Translations under genes and position numbers: made by a program | Notes under the pieces: generated by a model | What the model was told of the DNA's origin: nothing | Seen by the model: the letters and a program-made list of their open reading frames with translations, nothing else | The model's database searches: none | Shown: piece by piece, positions 1-8,660 of the stretch | Position numbering within the stretch: the stretch's first letter is position 1 | How the letters are laid out: each line of letters starts with the position of its first letter | Assembly: GCF_010730055.1 (NCBI RefSeq) | Contig: NZ_AP022575.1 | Coordinates: forward strand, 3,472,001 to 3,536,000 | Source: Mycobacterium shinjukuense | GTDB lineage: Bacteria > Actinomycetota > Actinomycetes > Mycobacteriales > Mycobacteriaceae | Direction of reading: 5' to 3' | Length of the DNA: 64,000 nt

Positions 1-557
1 GACGGCCAGGTTCCGTTGCCGTACCACTCGATCAGGTCGATTTCGCCGCTGCGGCCGGGATCGTCGTTAGACAACCACCACGCGGGCCACATGCCGGGCG
101 CCAGGCAGTTGAACTTGATTCGGGCTTCCCAGGTGGTGCCGATACCGCCGCGCCAGAGGCCGTGGACCAGGCCGCCGAAGTAGCTGTTGCCGTCCCGGGT
201 GGCGCGCAGCACAAGGTTGGAGTGGCCGTCCAGGAACACGTTCTGCCGACTGTCGCGGTACTGACCGAAAAACTCGGGCCGATCAAACCCCACCGGGTTG
301 CGGATCGGCGTGCGGTGGTTGGACACCTGCCACTTCGACGGATCGGGGGCGGAGCCGGCCGGGCCGTCGAACTCGTCGTGCCACAGCAACCCCCCGGTTG
401 TCCCGGCGGCCGGTGCGGCCGGCACGGGTGCCGGACCCGCGGGAGTGGCCGGCCGGGACGGGTCGGCCAGGGCTTTCGGGGCCGGGATCGCGGCCGCCAA
501 CGCGCCGAATCCCGCCATCATGATCATTCGGCGACGGTCAATCTCGGGCATAAGCAT
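1..557 (-). CDS. secreted GH16 beta-1,3-glucanase, C-terminus cut by window edge
   Basis: This is the N-terminal ~185 residues of a glycoside hydrolase family 16 protein, orthologous to Rv0315. The protein starts MLMPEIDRRR and has a twin-arginine-type signal (DRRRMIMMAG followed by an Ala-rich hydrophobic core), a Pro/Ala linker, then the lectin-like catalytic fold opening LLWHDEFDGPAGS. The GH16 active-site motif GEIDLIEWYG (ExDxxE pattern) lies near residue 172, just before the window edge, so nucleophile and acid/base are both present. Expected role: hydrolysis of beta-1,3-glucans outside the cytoplasm; the physiological substrate is unknown. ATG at 557 is chosen because it opens directly onto the Tat signal. 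The stop is outside the window. Confidence 0.88.
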   Translation of the reverse strand, partial: MLMPEIDRRRMIMMAGFGALAAAIPAPKALADPSRPATPAGPAPVPAAPAAGTTGGLLWHDEFDGPAGSAPDPSKWQVSNHRTPIRNPVGFDRPEFFGQYRDSRQNVFLDGHSNLVLRATRDGNSYFGGLVHGLWRGGIGTTWEARIKFNCLAPGMWPAWWLSNDDPGRSGEIDLIEWYGNGTWP

Positions 558-670
558 GGGACGATAGCAGCCCGCGGCGCACGGCGTTGAACGTGGAGAT
601 GCCGCCTCGGGAGATCGCCCAGGTCAATGCGGGCAGCCGGGCGGCGATGCCGTCGAGCTGCCACGAGCCC

Positions 671-1696
671 TCATGCCGGCCGGGCGATGGGCTCGCTGAG
701 CTTGACCAACATCTTGCCGATGTTGGCCCCGGTGAACAGCCCGTTGAGAGCGTCCACGCACGACTCGATGCCCTCGAAGATGGTCTGGCGATGACGCAGC
801 CGGCCCTCGGCCTCCCAGCGACGCAGGTTGGCGAACGCCTCGTCGAAGCGGCCCCACTGGTCAAGCGCGTTAAATCCCTGCATGAGCGCGGTTTTGGCGA
901 GCAGGTTCACATAGTTCACCGGTCCCGGATGCTCGCCGGTCAGATAACTGGAGATGACGCCGCAGAGCACCACCCGTGCCCGGTGGGCCAGCCGGCCCAG
1001 CACCGCGTCCAGGATCGGCCCGCCGACGTTGTCGAAGTAGACGTCGACCCGCCGGGGGCAGTGCTCCTTCAGGGCCGCCGGCAGGTCGTCGTTGCGATAG
1101 TCGATGCAGGCGTCGAACCCGAAGTCCTCGACCACAACTCGGCACTTCTCCGGCCCGCCCGCGATGCCCACCACCCGCGCCCCGGCGATCTTGGCGATCT
1201 GGCCGGCCACCGATCCGGTGGCCCCGGCTGCCGCCGAGACCACCACCGTCTCCCCCGGCCGGGGCCGGCCGATGTCGGTCATCCCGAAGTAGGCGGTGGC
1301 ACCCGTGGGGCCGTACACCGACATGATCGCCAGCTGGTCGTCTTCACCGGGGATGGGTGTGCTGAACACGTCGTCGCGGATGATCACGTATTCCTGAAAA
1401 CCCGTCAGCGTGGTGACCACGTCGCCGACCGTGTAGGCGTCGCAACGCGATTCCACGACCTGACCGATCCCGGCGGCCCGAACGACCTCACCCAACCCCA
1501 CCGGTGGTAGGTAGCCGGGTTGGTCGTCCAGCCAGGTCCGGGCGGCGGCGTCGATGCCCACGTAGGTGGTGCGCAGCAGGGCCTCGCCGGGCGCCGGCTC
1601 GGGTGCCCGCGAGGTGACCATCTCGGTGTCGCCCGGCCGCACCAGCCCACGCGGGCGGCGACGCAACACGATCTGGCGATTCGACAGCTCGGGCAC
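671..1696 (-). CDS. MDR-superfamily NADP-dependent oxidoreductase
   Basis: The 341-residue protein belongs to the medium-chain dehydrogenase/reductase superfamily, in the zinc-free quinone reductase / leukotriene-B4-dehydrogenase-like branch. It has an N-terminal GroES-like fold (RPGDTEMVTSRAPEPAPGEA), the substrate-side YVGIDAAARTWL segment, the Rossmann nucleotide-binding stretch VSAAAGATGSVAGQIAK and the family motif YFDNVGGPILDAV. No zinc-binding Cys/His cluster is visible. It should reduce an alpha,beta-unsaturated carbonyl substrate with NADPH; the substrate cannot be read from sequence. GTG at 1696 is chosen because the open frame further upstream is low-complexity Arg/Pro sequence overlapping the divergent DUF3060 gene. 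Only 38 bp separate the two divergent starts. Confidence 0.85.
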   Translation of the reverse strand: MPELSNRQIVLRRRPRGLVRPGDTEMVTSRAPEPAPGEALLRTTYVGIDAAARTWLDDQPGYLPPVGLGEVVRAAGIGQVVESRCDAYTVGDVVTTLTGFQEYVIIRDDVFSTPIPGEDDQLAIMSVYGPTGATAYFGMTDIGRPRPGETVVVSAAAGATGSVAGQIAKIAGARVVGIAGGPEKCRVVVEDFGFDACIDYRNDDLPAALKEHCPRRVDVYFDNVGGPILDAVLGRLAHRARVVLCGVISSYLTGEHPGPVNYVNLLAKTALMQGFNALDQWGRFDEAFANLRRWEAEGRLRHRQTIFEGIESCVDALNGLFTGANIGKMLVKLSEPIARPA

Positions 1697-1734
1697 GATC
1701 CCGAAACTACCGGTCAATGTGGGAGCATCTGTGC

Positions 1735-2448
1735 ATGGAACCCGACGATGACCCGGAAGCCCGGATCCGCGACCTGGAGCGCCCGCTGGCCGACTCCGCA
1801 CGTGCGTCCGAATTCGGCGGCACGGAGTCGGGCGGCTCCGGATACCCGCCCTACCCGCCACCCCCGCCCGGGCCGGTGCCACCGCCGGTGGTGCCGTCGG
1901 CGCCGTCCTACGGCGCGGGCTATGGCGCTGCGTTCCCCGGGGCAACACCGCGATCGGCGACGGGCAATCGGGTGTTCTGGATCGTGGCCGCGTTCTTCGT
2001 CGTCGGCATGCTGGTGGCGGTGGGGGGCGTCGCCGTCTACGTCGCGCGCCATGTGCACCGGAGCAATTTTGTCGTGCTGTCACCGACTCCGACCACGTCC
2101 GCGCCCGGTGTTACCGCGCGCAGCCCGATCCCGCCGGGCAGCGCAACCCGCACGGCGACGGCCGGGCCATCGACACCGCCACCGGGCGGCAGCATCAGCG
2201 TCGCCGGGGTCAACGAGCACAAGACGATAGCCTGCAACGACAGCGACGTCAGCGTCAGCGGGATTTCCAACACGGTCGTCATCACCGGCCACTGCGCGAG
2301 CCTTGACGTGTCCGGCATGCAGAACTCGGTCACCGTCGACGAAGCCGACACGATCGCGGCATCCGGTTTCGACAACGAGGTCACCTATCATTCGGGCTCG
2401 CCGAAGATCACCAAGGCCGGCGATTCGAACGAGGTCGAGCGGGGCTGA
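1735..2448 (+). CDS. DUF3060 membrane protein (Rv0314c-like)
   Basis: This 237-residue protein has an acidic N-terminus (MEPDDDPEARIRDLE), a Pro/Gly/Tyr-rich cytoplasmic segment (YPPYPPPPPGP), one transmembrane helix around residues 75-98 (VFWIVAAFFVVGMLVAVGG) and an extracytoplasmic DUF3060 domain. That domain has the regular beta-solenoid-like pattern of the family (NTVVITGHCASLDVSG, NSVTVDEADTIAASG, NEVTYHSGSPKI) with two cysteines likely to pair. No enzyme activity is known; a surface or periplasmic scaffold role is a guess. ATG at 1735 has GGGAG at 1721-1725; an in-frame ATG at 1717 exists but lacks a ribosome site. Confidence 0.8.
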   Translation: MEPDDDPEARIRDLERPLADSARASEFGGTESGGSGYPPYPPPPPGPVPPPVVPSAPSYGAGYGAAFPGATPRSATGNRVFWIVAAFFVVGMLVAVGGVAVYVARHVHRSNFVVLSPTPTTSAPGVTARSPIPPGSATRTATAGPSTPPPGGSISVAGVNEHKTIACNDSDVSVSGISNTVVITGHCASLDVSGMQNSVTVDEADTIAASGFDNEVTYHSGSPKITKAGDSNEVERG

Positions 2449-2475
2449 CCGCCCGAGCCGCCACGGCAGCGCCGG

Positions 2476-2871
2476 CTATGCCGGCTCGTCGGGATGATCC
2501 TGGGGATCGTCGAGCACGCTGACCGCGATGCCATAGGGTAGGAAGCGGACCTTGCGCTTGGGGTCGGTGTTGTCCTTGTTCGCCCGCAGGGCGTCGAGTT
2601 CGGTGGCATACACCTGCTCGACGCGAGCGCCGCCATCGTCGTCCACGGTGTAGATGGCCCACACCCCCTCACCGGCCTCGCCGGCGGTTTCCGGCGCCGG
2701 GCGCGGGCGCCGCGCCAAATCCTCGAAAACCATCGACCAGCCCGATCGGTCGCCCGGGCCGGTGAAGAACTTGCCGATCCGCTCGAAAACCTCGCGCAGG
2801 GCCTCGCTGCCCTCCCTGATCACCCGATCGAAGTCGTCAGGGTCGAATCCGAACGGACCGTCGTCGCGCAC
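2476..2871 (-). CDS. conserved mycobacterial protein (Rv0313-like)
   Basis: This 131-residue acidic, soluble protein is orthologous to Rv0313 and has no assigned function. An N-terminal amphipathic region (FDPDDFDRVIREGSEALREVF) is followed by a compact alpha/beta C-terminal domain (GVWAIYTVDDDGGARVEQVY, ELDALRANKDNTDPKRKVRF) ending in an acidic tail. There is no signal peptide or membrane segment. GTG at 2871 is preceded by GAGGAGGT three bases upstream, which fixes the start 18 codons inside the longer open frame. It sits just upstream of the Pro-rich membrane gene on the same strand (69 bp gap) and could be its operon partner. Confidence 0.75.
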   Translation of the reverse strand: MRDDGPFGFDPDDFDRVIREGSEALREVFERIGKFFTGPGDRSGWSMVFEDLARRPRPAPETAGEAGEGVWAIYTVDDDGGARVEQVYATELDALRANKDNTDPKRKVRFLPYGIAVSVLDDPQDHPDEPA

Positions 2872-2940
2872 GCGACCTCCTCGCAGGTGGGTACCGACAC
2901 GTCCCAGTGTGCGCGCGGGCGACACGATCCGCCACGGGCT

Positions 2941-4431
2941 TTACGGTCCGGGTGGCGCCGGCGCGGGCTCTGGCGGCGGCTCTGGCGGCGGTGGGGGCGG
3001 CGCCGGCGGATAGATCGGAATCGGAATCGAGACGAACGGCAGGTGCAGGTACATCGTCATGATCGGGGTGGGCTGCGGCGGCGGGACCGGCTCGGGCGGC
3101 GGTGCGGGCACCGCGGCCGGCGGCGTCGTCCGCGGCGCCGCCGGCGGGGCCTGCTGCGCGGCGGTGGGCGCGGGCTGGCGACTCGGCGCCCGGCGGGGCT
3201 GGGTCGCGGGTGCCATATTCGCAACTGTTCGCGGCGGCGGCTGCACGGTCGGCGGCGGCTGCGCCACCGCGGGCGGCGGCGTCACCGCGGGCGGCGGCGT
3301 CACCGCGGCCGGGGGTGTCACCGGAGGCGGGGCCGCCACCTCCGCCGCCGGCGCGGCCGGCCGCGAGCCGGGAGCCGGCAACCGCGCCTCGGGCCGCTCG
3401 GCGGGCAGTTGGACCGGTGCCTGACTCGCCGGTGTGGCGATGCTTTCCCGGTGGCCGGGCTGCACGGCGGCCGTCGGCCGGACATCGGAGGTCAGCGAGA
3501 CCACCAGCACGCCGGCCGCGATGGCCGAGATCCCGGCCATCGCCCCGCCGGTCAGCGCCAACGGCCGACGCCGGCTCGCCCCGTCCTCCGCTTCCTCATC
3601 GAGGGCGCTGTAGGCCAGCGCTTCCAGGCCGAGATCGGCGTGGGCGCAGACGTCGAGGTAGGTCGGGCTCAGCGCGCGCGGATTGACCTCGCCGGTTCCG
3701 GGATCCAGGGCATAGGCCAAGGCGGCCGTGGAGGAGGCGAACAACGGCGCATTGGCCGACGCCAGCGCCGCCCCCCTGGCCAGCGCCATGTCGGGCTCCT
3801 CCGGACCGGTCACCAGCAGCGTCGTCGCGGCCTCCAGCGCGGGTTTGATCGGCACGATGTCGACCCCGCAGCCGATCAGGAAGACGCCGTCGGCTCGCGA
3901 CCCGGGACCGTCCAAACCGGCGAGCATCGCCGCGAGTTCGGCGGTATCCGGGCCGTGACCGAGGCCCAGGGGCTGCCGATGCAGATCGACGATCGAGCCG
4001 TCGGCAACGTCGACAACCGCCAGCGTCGCGCTGGAGGCCTCGACGAACAGCATCGCGATGTGCTGGTAGTCGAGTGCGAAACCCACCGTCTGGGCCAGGG
4101 CGGCCGCGGCGAGCAGCGGCGACACCAGCATGACGCTCCCGACGTCGCGGGCGGCGAGCTGGTCACGCAGCGGGGACACCTCGGTGGGTTCCGTCCAGGT
4201 CACCCCGATCGAGGTCAACCGGTGGCCACCCTCGGCCGCGCCTTCCCGGGTTCCGACAACGGCGGAAATCACCTGAGCGGCCGCGGCTAAGATCGCCGAT
4301 CCGGGCCCGTCGGGTGAGCCCGCAATCTCGAAGATCTCTTCTTCGACGGTGGCGCCGTCCGCATTCTCACCCTCGATCAGCACCATGCGAACCGCCGTGG
4401 GCTCCATCGATACCCCAAGTACGATGTCCAC
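2941..4431 (-). CDS. DUF7159-like membrane protein with Pro-rich extracytoplasmic tail
   Basis: The 496-residue protein has three parts. Residues 1-280 form a globular domain starting VDIVLGVSMEPTAVRMVL and carrying LAVVDVADGSIVDLHRQPLG and FLIGCGVDIVPIKPAL, which looks like a degenerate actin-like/sensor fold. Residues ~288-312 form one transmembrane helix (LTGGAMAGISAIAAGVLVVS). The C-terminal ~180 residues are Pro/Ala repeats of the type TPPPAV, ending in PIPIYPPAPPPPPPEPP. GTG at 4431 has GGAGG six bases upstream. Gene architecture matches its upstream neighbour at 4633-6444, suggesting an old duplication followed by divergence. A cell-wall-spanning tail anchored in the membrane is a reasonable inference; function is unknown. 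Confidence 0.75.
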   Translation of the reverse strand: MDIVLGVSMEPTAVRMVLIEGENADGATVEEEIFEIAGSPDGPGSAILAAAAQVISAVVGTREGAAEGGHRLTSIGVTWTEPTEVSPLRDQLAARDVGSVMLVSPLLAAAALAQTVGFALDYQHIAMLFVEASSATLAVVDVADGSIVDLHRQPLGLGHGPDTAELAAMLAGLDGPGSRADGVFLIGCGVDIVPIKPALEAATTLLVTGPEEPDMALARGAALASANAPLFASSTAALAYALDPGTGEVNPRALSPTYLDVCAHADLGLEALAYSALDEEAEDGASRRRPLALTGGAMAGISAIAAGVLVVSLTSDVRPTAAVQPGHRESIATPASQAPVQLPAERPEARLPAPGSRPAAPAAEVAAPPPVTPPAAVTPPPAVTPPPAVAQPPPTVQPPPRTVANMAPATQPRRAPSRQPAPTAAQQAPPAAPRTTPPAAVPAPPPEPVPPPQPTPIMTMYLHLPFVSIPIPIYPPAPPPPPPEPPPEPAPAPPGP

Positions 4432-4632
4432 TTCGCGCCTCCACAGGGCAGACGAGCGCACCGCGTGGGCCGCCGACAAATCTTCGGGCCAAACCGCCTG
4501 GCCGCAATGAAGTTTGCGGTTTCAACGCTACTCGTGTGCAACAGCGCGCGGATTCAATTCACATCAAGCTCACATGAGCCGCCGGACCAGCAATTACGGG
4601 GTGTCGGGGCTCAGGAAGGGATGCTGCGGGGC

Positions 4633-6444
4633 CTAATTCGCCGGAACCGGTACCGGGATCGGGACCGGCAGCAACGGGACATGCAACCACTCGGTGGTCA
4701 TCCGCACCGTCGACGTGGTGGTAGTGGTCGGCTCGGTCGTGGCCGGTTCGGTGGTCGTCGTGGTCGGGGTTGTCGGCGCGGCGGTGGTTGTCGTGGTCGG
4801 CGCCGACGTGGTGGTCGTCGTCGTGACCGCGGGCGCCTTCGCGGTCGTCGACCTCGGCGCCGCCGGCGAGGACGGCGGCGCCACGCCGGCTGGCGCGGAC
4901 GCCGCACTGGGAACCGGCGCCGCGGTGGGAGCTGGTGCGACGGGACCGTGCGGCGGGGGGCTGGACGCCACGGAGCCGGGCCCGACGGATCCGGACGGTG
5001 CCGGCAACGGTGCGACGCTGGGCACCACCGGGGCTCGGTGCGGAGCCGGGCGCTGTTCGCCGGCCGTCAACGTAACGGCCACGCCGCCGATGGCGGTCAT
5101 CGCCACCACGGCCGACAGCCCGATGAGCAGTTGCGATATCCGAAACCGACGCCACGGCGGCGCTTTTGGTGGCTCGATAACGTTCAGCCGCATCGACCAA
5201 CAGGGGCCGTCTTCGCTGTAGGGATCGCCGTCGAGCCGCGCCTCACCGGGGAACTCGGTCTGCGACCAGGCCAGCTCACGATCGGTGAGCGCGTCCGAGT
5301 CGATCACCATCACATCGCCGGCCGGCAATTCGATGACGCCGGTGCCGGCGGCCGCCAGCAGCCCGATGGACGTCCGGGTGCGGAAATCGACCTCGCGTCC
5401 GCGGGTGGCAAGCAGCAACGCACCCATGGCCGCCGCGCAGCCAGGCTGCGAGGCGGCCAGCACGGGTCGCCGGATGTGAAACGAAAGACGTTGAGTGACA
5501 AGCGGAATGTTAGCGCCGCCGCCGACGGTGACCACCGCCGCGAGCTCGGACCAGCTGGTGTTGTGGCGCGCCAACAGGTCATCGACGGCGTAGATGAAGG
5601 CGGTCAGCCGATCATGTATCAGGTCTTCCAGCGTGTCTCGAGTCAGCTCAATGCGGTAGCGCGACCCGCGCAGCTCGACAGCCAATTCCGTGACCGCCTC
5701 GGTGGACAAGCGTTCCTTGGCCGCACGGCATTGCTCCCTGAGTCGGCCCAATTGGCCTGCCGCGGTGGTGCTTTCCGGATCGATGTCGTCGTGCCCGAGT
5801 TCGTCGATGACATGCAGCAGCAACGCCTGGTCGATCTGATTGCCGGAGAATTCCTGGTAACGTAGCGTGACGCTGACGGGCTCGAAGTCCGACTTGCCGA
5901 CATCTGGCCCGGTGTCCATCAGCGTGGCGCAGGTTGCGGCGCCGCCGAAATCAAGGAGCCCCACCACACCGCCGACCGGCAGGCCCCATTCGGAGTTCAC
6001 CGCCGTCAACGCCGCAACCGTGTCGGGGACCAGCCTCGGTGCCAACCCGCTGCGGACAAAGCCGACATGCGTGCGCAACCCGTTGCGCAACGCCTGTATG
6101 GTCCCGGGTCGCCAATACGAGGGAACGGCAATCGCAATCTCTGACGACCCCGCGTCCAGGCCCGCGGTGACCACCATCGCGTCCAGCGCCTCGACCATCA
6201 GCAGGTCCGGATCGTGCGCAGACCCGTCGGGGGACACCAGCGCGACCGAGTCTCCGATGCGCTGCACGAAACCGCTGATCAGCATGCCTGGCTCGGTCAG
6301 GTTCGGATTCTGTGACGGCACACCGATTTTCGGCGCGCAATGCGGATACAGGGTCAGCACGGCACGACGGGTGACGGGTGGAATCCCGTCGCACGCGGCG
6401 ACCAGGTTGGTGGTTCCGATCGACAACCCCAGCGGGTCGTACAT
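4633..6444 (-). CDS. actin/Hsp70-like ATPase-fold membrane protein with Pro/Thr-rich tail (Rv0312-like)
   Basis: This 603-residue protein is orthologous to Rv0312. Residues 1-430 form an actin/Hsp70-like nucleotide-binding fold, with the N-terminal phosphate loop LSIGTTNLVAA, the second phosphate motif GLLDFGGAATCATLM and the adenosine motif VVTVGGGANIPLVTQRL. A single transmembrane helix lies near residues 440-465 (LLIGLSAVVAMTAIGGVAV). The C-terminal ~135 residues are Pro/Ala/Ser and Thr-rich with long Thr runs and end in PIPVPVPAN, so the tail is probably extracytoplasmic and may be glycosylated. No substrate-binding Hsp70 domain is present. Whether ATP is hydrolysed cannot be told. The 201-bp gap to the next minus-strand gene shows no other gene. 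Confidence 0.82.
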   Translation of the reverse strand: MYDPLGLSIGTTNLVAACDGIPPVTRRAVLTLYPHCAPKIGVPSQNPNLTEPGMLISGFVQRIGDSVALVSPDGSAHDPDLLMVEALDAMVVTAGLDAGSSEIAIAVPSYWRPGTIQALRNGLRTHVGFVRSGLAPRLVPDTVAALTAVNSEWGLPVGGVVGLLDFGGAATCATLMDTGPDVGKSDFEPVSVTLRYQEFSGNQIDQALLLHVIDELGHDDIDPESTTAAGQLGRLREQCRAAKERLSTEAVTELAVELRGSRYRIELTRDTLEDLIHDRLTAFIYAVDDLLARHNTSWSELAAVVTVGGGANIPLVTQRLSFHIRRPVLAASQPGCAAAMGALLLATRGREVDFRTRTSIGLLAAAGTGVIELPAGDVMVIDSDALTDRELAWSQTEFPGEARLDGDPYSEDGPCWSMRLNVIEPPKAPPWRRFRISQLLIGLSAVVAMTAIGGVAVTLTAGEQRPAPHRAPVVPSVAPLPAPSGSVGPGSVASSPPPHGPVAPAPTAAPVPSAASAPAGVAPPSSPAAPRSTTAKAPAVTTTTTTSAPTTTTTAAPTTPTTTTTEPATTEPTTTTTSTVRMTTEWLHVPLLPVPIPVPVPAN

Positions 6445-6637
6445 AGAGCGCAGGCTTTCGGCGATAGCGGGCGGTGGCCAGCGTCAACCATAGCCGCAGC
6501 AAACCCGTATGTAGTTGGGTCACAACCCCATTGGTATACGGTCGATGCGGTTGTGTCACCGAAGTGGTACGGCCGGCATCTTGACACATTCCGCGGGTCC
6601 GCCACCGGGCTGGCGACGAACGTGCTGCAATGGCGTG

Positions 6638-7123
6638 ATGAACCTCGCCGACGCCGCACCCTCAGCCCTGGCCGACATCGAAGCGATCAAGCGGGTCAAA
6701 TACCGCTACCTGCGCGCGCTGGACACCAAGCACTGGGACGACTTCGCCGACACGCTCACCGAGGACATCCGCGGCGACTACGGGTCCTCGTTGGGTGCCG
6801 AGCTGCACTTCACCAACCGCACCGACCTGGTGGACTACCTGCGCTCAGCGCTTGGCCCGGGCGTCATCACCGAGCACCGGGTGAGCCATCCGGAGATCAC
6901 CGTGACCGGCGACACCGCAACCGGAACCTGGTACCTGCAGGACCGCGTCATCGTCGCCGACGCCGAGTTCATGCTGATCGGTGCGGCCTTTTACCGCGAC
7001 CAGTACCGGCGCACACCCGACGGCTGGCGGATCAGCGCCACCGGCTACGACCGCACCTATGAGGCCACGATGTCGGTGGCGGGCCTCAACTTCACGGTGA
7101 AACCCGGCCGCGCCCTGGCCTGA
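6638..7123 (+). CDS. SnoaL/NTF2-like protein (Rv0310c-like)
   Basis: This 161-residue protein has the NTF2-like cone fold of the SnoaL_4 type: helix ALADIEAIKRVKYRYLRALD, the conserved KHWDDFADTLTEDIRGDYG segment and strands ITVTGDTATGTWYLQDR and FYRDQYRRTPDGWRISATGYDR. In this family Asp/His residues in the pocket can act as general acid-base in isomerases or dehydratases, but the substrate here is unknown and a plain ligand-binding role is possible. There is no signal peptide. ATG at 6638 is the first Met with clear family similarity. It converges on the L,D-transpeptidase gene across a strong hairpin. Confidence 0.8.
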   Translation: MNLADAAPSALADIEAIKRVKYRYLRALDTKHWDDFADTLTEDIRGDYGSSLGAELHFTNRTDLVDYLRSALGPGVITEHRVSHPEITVTGDTATGTWYLQDRVIVADAEFMLIGAAFYRDQYRRTPDGWRISATGYDRTYEATMSVAGLNFTVKPGRALA

Positions 7124-7146
7124 CGCAGGCCTTATCCGCCCGATGC

Positions 7147-7206
7147 GCCGAGTGTGAATCTCACGACGCGACACGCCGAAAACCCGTCGTACCGTTCACA
7201 TTCGGC
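7147..7206. terminator. long hairpin between convergent genes
   Basis: A 60-bp imperfect inverted repeat lies between the convergent genes ending at 7123 and 7220. Outer arms are GCCGAGTGTGAA and TTCACATTCGGC (one G-U type mismatch), and inner arms are ACGACG and CGTCGT. It has no T-tract, as is usual for mycobacterial terminators. The outer sequence looks like a common mycobacterial dispersed repeat, so it may be a mobile-repeat remnant that serves as a bidirectional terminator. Confidence 0.5.
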
Positions 7207-7219
7207 AGGCTTGGCCGGG

Positions 7220-7876
7220 CTACTTGGTGATCGCGATCACCGCGCCGGGCCGCAGCCAACGGATGATCTGCACCAACGTGGCATCGTCGATCGCCACGCA
7301 GCCCGCGGTGGGGCCGCCGTCGGTGGTGTGGAAGAAGAACGCGGCACCACCGCCGGGAACCTTGTTCTTGTTCACGCCCATCACCACGGCGTGCTTGTAC
7401 TGCGGGATTTGCAGGTTCTCACTCTCGGCCGTATTGAACGGGCACTGGGACTTCTGACATACCTGCATGGTGTTGAAGGTCGGACTGTGGTCGTCGCCGC
7501 TCCACCAGTGGTTGGGTCCGACCTGGGTGTAGGGCAGCCCGCCTCCGGGATTGGGCGCGGTGCCAAAGGCGGAGTCGAGGCTGTAGACCCCCATGGGAGT
7601 CGCTGGGTACCCGCTTTTGGCCTGCGGCGCCATGCCTGCCGAACCGACATGGGTCGAAATCCCGGTCTTCAGCGGTCGCCAGCCCGCGGCCGTGCGCTGG
7701 TAGACGTCCATCGTCGCGGTCGAGCCGCCGGTCGAGACCACCGACACCACCTGGGTGGCATTGCCAACCGAGTTCGCGAACCACGGGTTACCCGCCGCGG
7801 CGGTCACCGGGGCGAGCACCGTTGCCGCACCGGCCAGCAACATCCCAGCACACAGCGGAGCTACCAGTGGGCGCAT
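7220..7876 (-). CDS. secreted L,D-transpeptidase-fold (YkuD) protein (Rv0309-like)
   Basis: This 218-residue exported protein has a signal peptide of ~28 residues (MRPLVAPLCAGMLLAGAATV, cleavage near TAAAG) and a YkuD/L,D-transpeptidase catalytic domain. The active-site signature is FFFHTTDGGPTAGCVAI, with the His, the turn and the nucleophilic Cys in the usual order. Upstream elements TPMGVYSLDSAFG and PYTQVGPNHWWSGDD match the YkuD sheet. It should act on peptidoglycan stem peptides or attach a peptide substrate in the cell wall, but it differs from the classic LdtMt enzymes and lacks their Ig-like domain. ATG at 7876 opens onto the signal peptide. Confidence 0.85.
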   Translation of the reverse strand: MRPLVAPLCAGMLLAGAATVLAPVTAAAGNPWFANSVGNATQVVSVVSTGGSTATMDVYQRTAAGWRPLKTGISTHVGSAGMAPQAKSGYPATPMGVYSLDSAFGTAPNPGGGLPYTQVGPNHWWSGDDHSPTFNTMQVCQKSQCPFNTAESENLQIPQYKHAVVMGVNKNKVPGGGAAFFFHTTDGGPTAGCVAIDDATLVQIIRWLRPGAVIAITK

Positions 7877-7912
7877 CGCTTCATCGTCAGCCGGATTAAC
7901 CCCTTGGTCAAG

Positions 7913-8623
7913 TTAAGGTTGAGACCCGGTTGGGTCACTGCGCCGTGACGTTGCCGGGGCGCAGCGCAGGGTTATCGGGACAGGCCGAAACACCCACAGG
8001 CACACCAGGAAATACAGATATCCCAGGGCCCACCCGGCGATCACGTCCGACGGGTGATGCACGTTCAGTGCCACCCGGGCGATACCGACCAGCAGCACGC
8101 CCACCGCGGCCACCGCGACCGCAACGACCCGCATCGGGGGGCGTTTCATCAACGGCATCAGCAAGGTCAACAACGCCAGCGCGCTGGCCATCCCCTGCAA
8201 CGCGTGCCCGGACGGAAACGACGTCGACGTCGCGGCGACCAGCGCGGTCGCCGGTCGCGGGCGATCAGCCAGATCCTTGGCCGCCATCGTCACGAACCCG
8301 TTGAGCGGGAGGCAAACCAACAACAACCCCGCCATTCGCAGCTGGCGCCACACCAGCGAAATCGCCGCGGTCATCAATCCCAACGACCGCAGCGGGATCG
8401 GGCCCAGGACAATGGACACCACATCCCAAAACCGCACCCACATCGGGTGTTTGATGCCAACGTCGTGCGCCGCGTTCAACAACGACCAATCGAAGTCGTT
8501 CAGCCAGCCCCAGTGTTGAGTGTTTCCCACCCACAGCAGCGCGTAGAGCACGATCGCGGCCACCGCGAGAAGCACGGTCGGGCCGGTCCGTGGGCGGATC
8601 ATGCCATCAACCGATACCAGCAT
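7913..8623 (-). CDS. PAP2-family integral membrane phosphatase (Rv0308-like)
   Basis: This is a six-helix membrane protein with the three PAP2 phosphatase motifs in order: KDLADRPRP (K-x6-RP), PSGH in TSFPSGHALQGMAS, and R-x5-H-x3-D in ARVALNVHHPSDV. It should remove phosphate from a lipid phosphate such as polyprenyl diphosphate or phosphatidic acid on the outer face of the membrane. The start is uncertain. The open frame reaches 8698, but ATG at 8662 would overlap the divergent start at 8661, so I place the start at ATG 8623; ATG at 8602 is equally possible. It belongs to a divergent pair with the gene at 8661. Confidence 0.8.
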   Translation of the reverse strand: MLVSVDGMIRPRTGPTVLLAVAAIVLYALLWVGNTQHWGWLNDFDWSLLNAAHDVGIKHPMWVRFWDVVSIVLGPIPLRSLGLMTAAISLVWRQLRMAGLLLVCLPLNGFVTMAAKDLADRPRPATALVAATSTSFPSGHALQGMASALALLTLLMPLMKRPPMRVVAVAVAAVGVLLVGIARVALNVHHPSDVIAGWALGYLYFLVCLWVFRPVPITLRCAPATSRRSDPTGSQP

Positions 8624-8660
8624 CGATGCGGCAACGGCGAAACGGACCCATACTGGCCTC

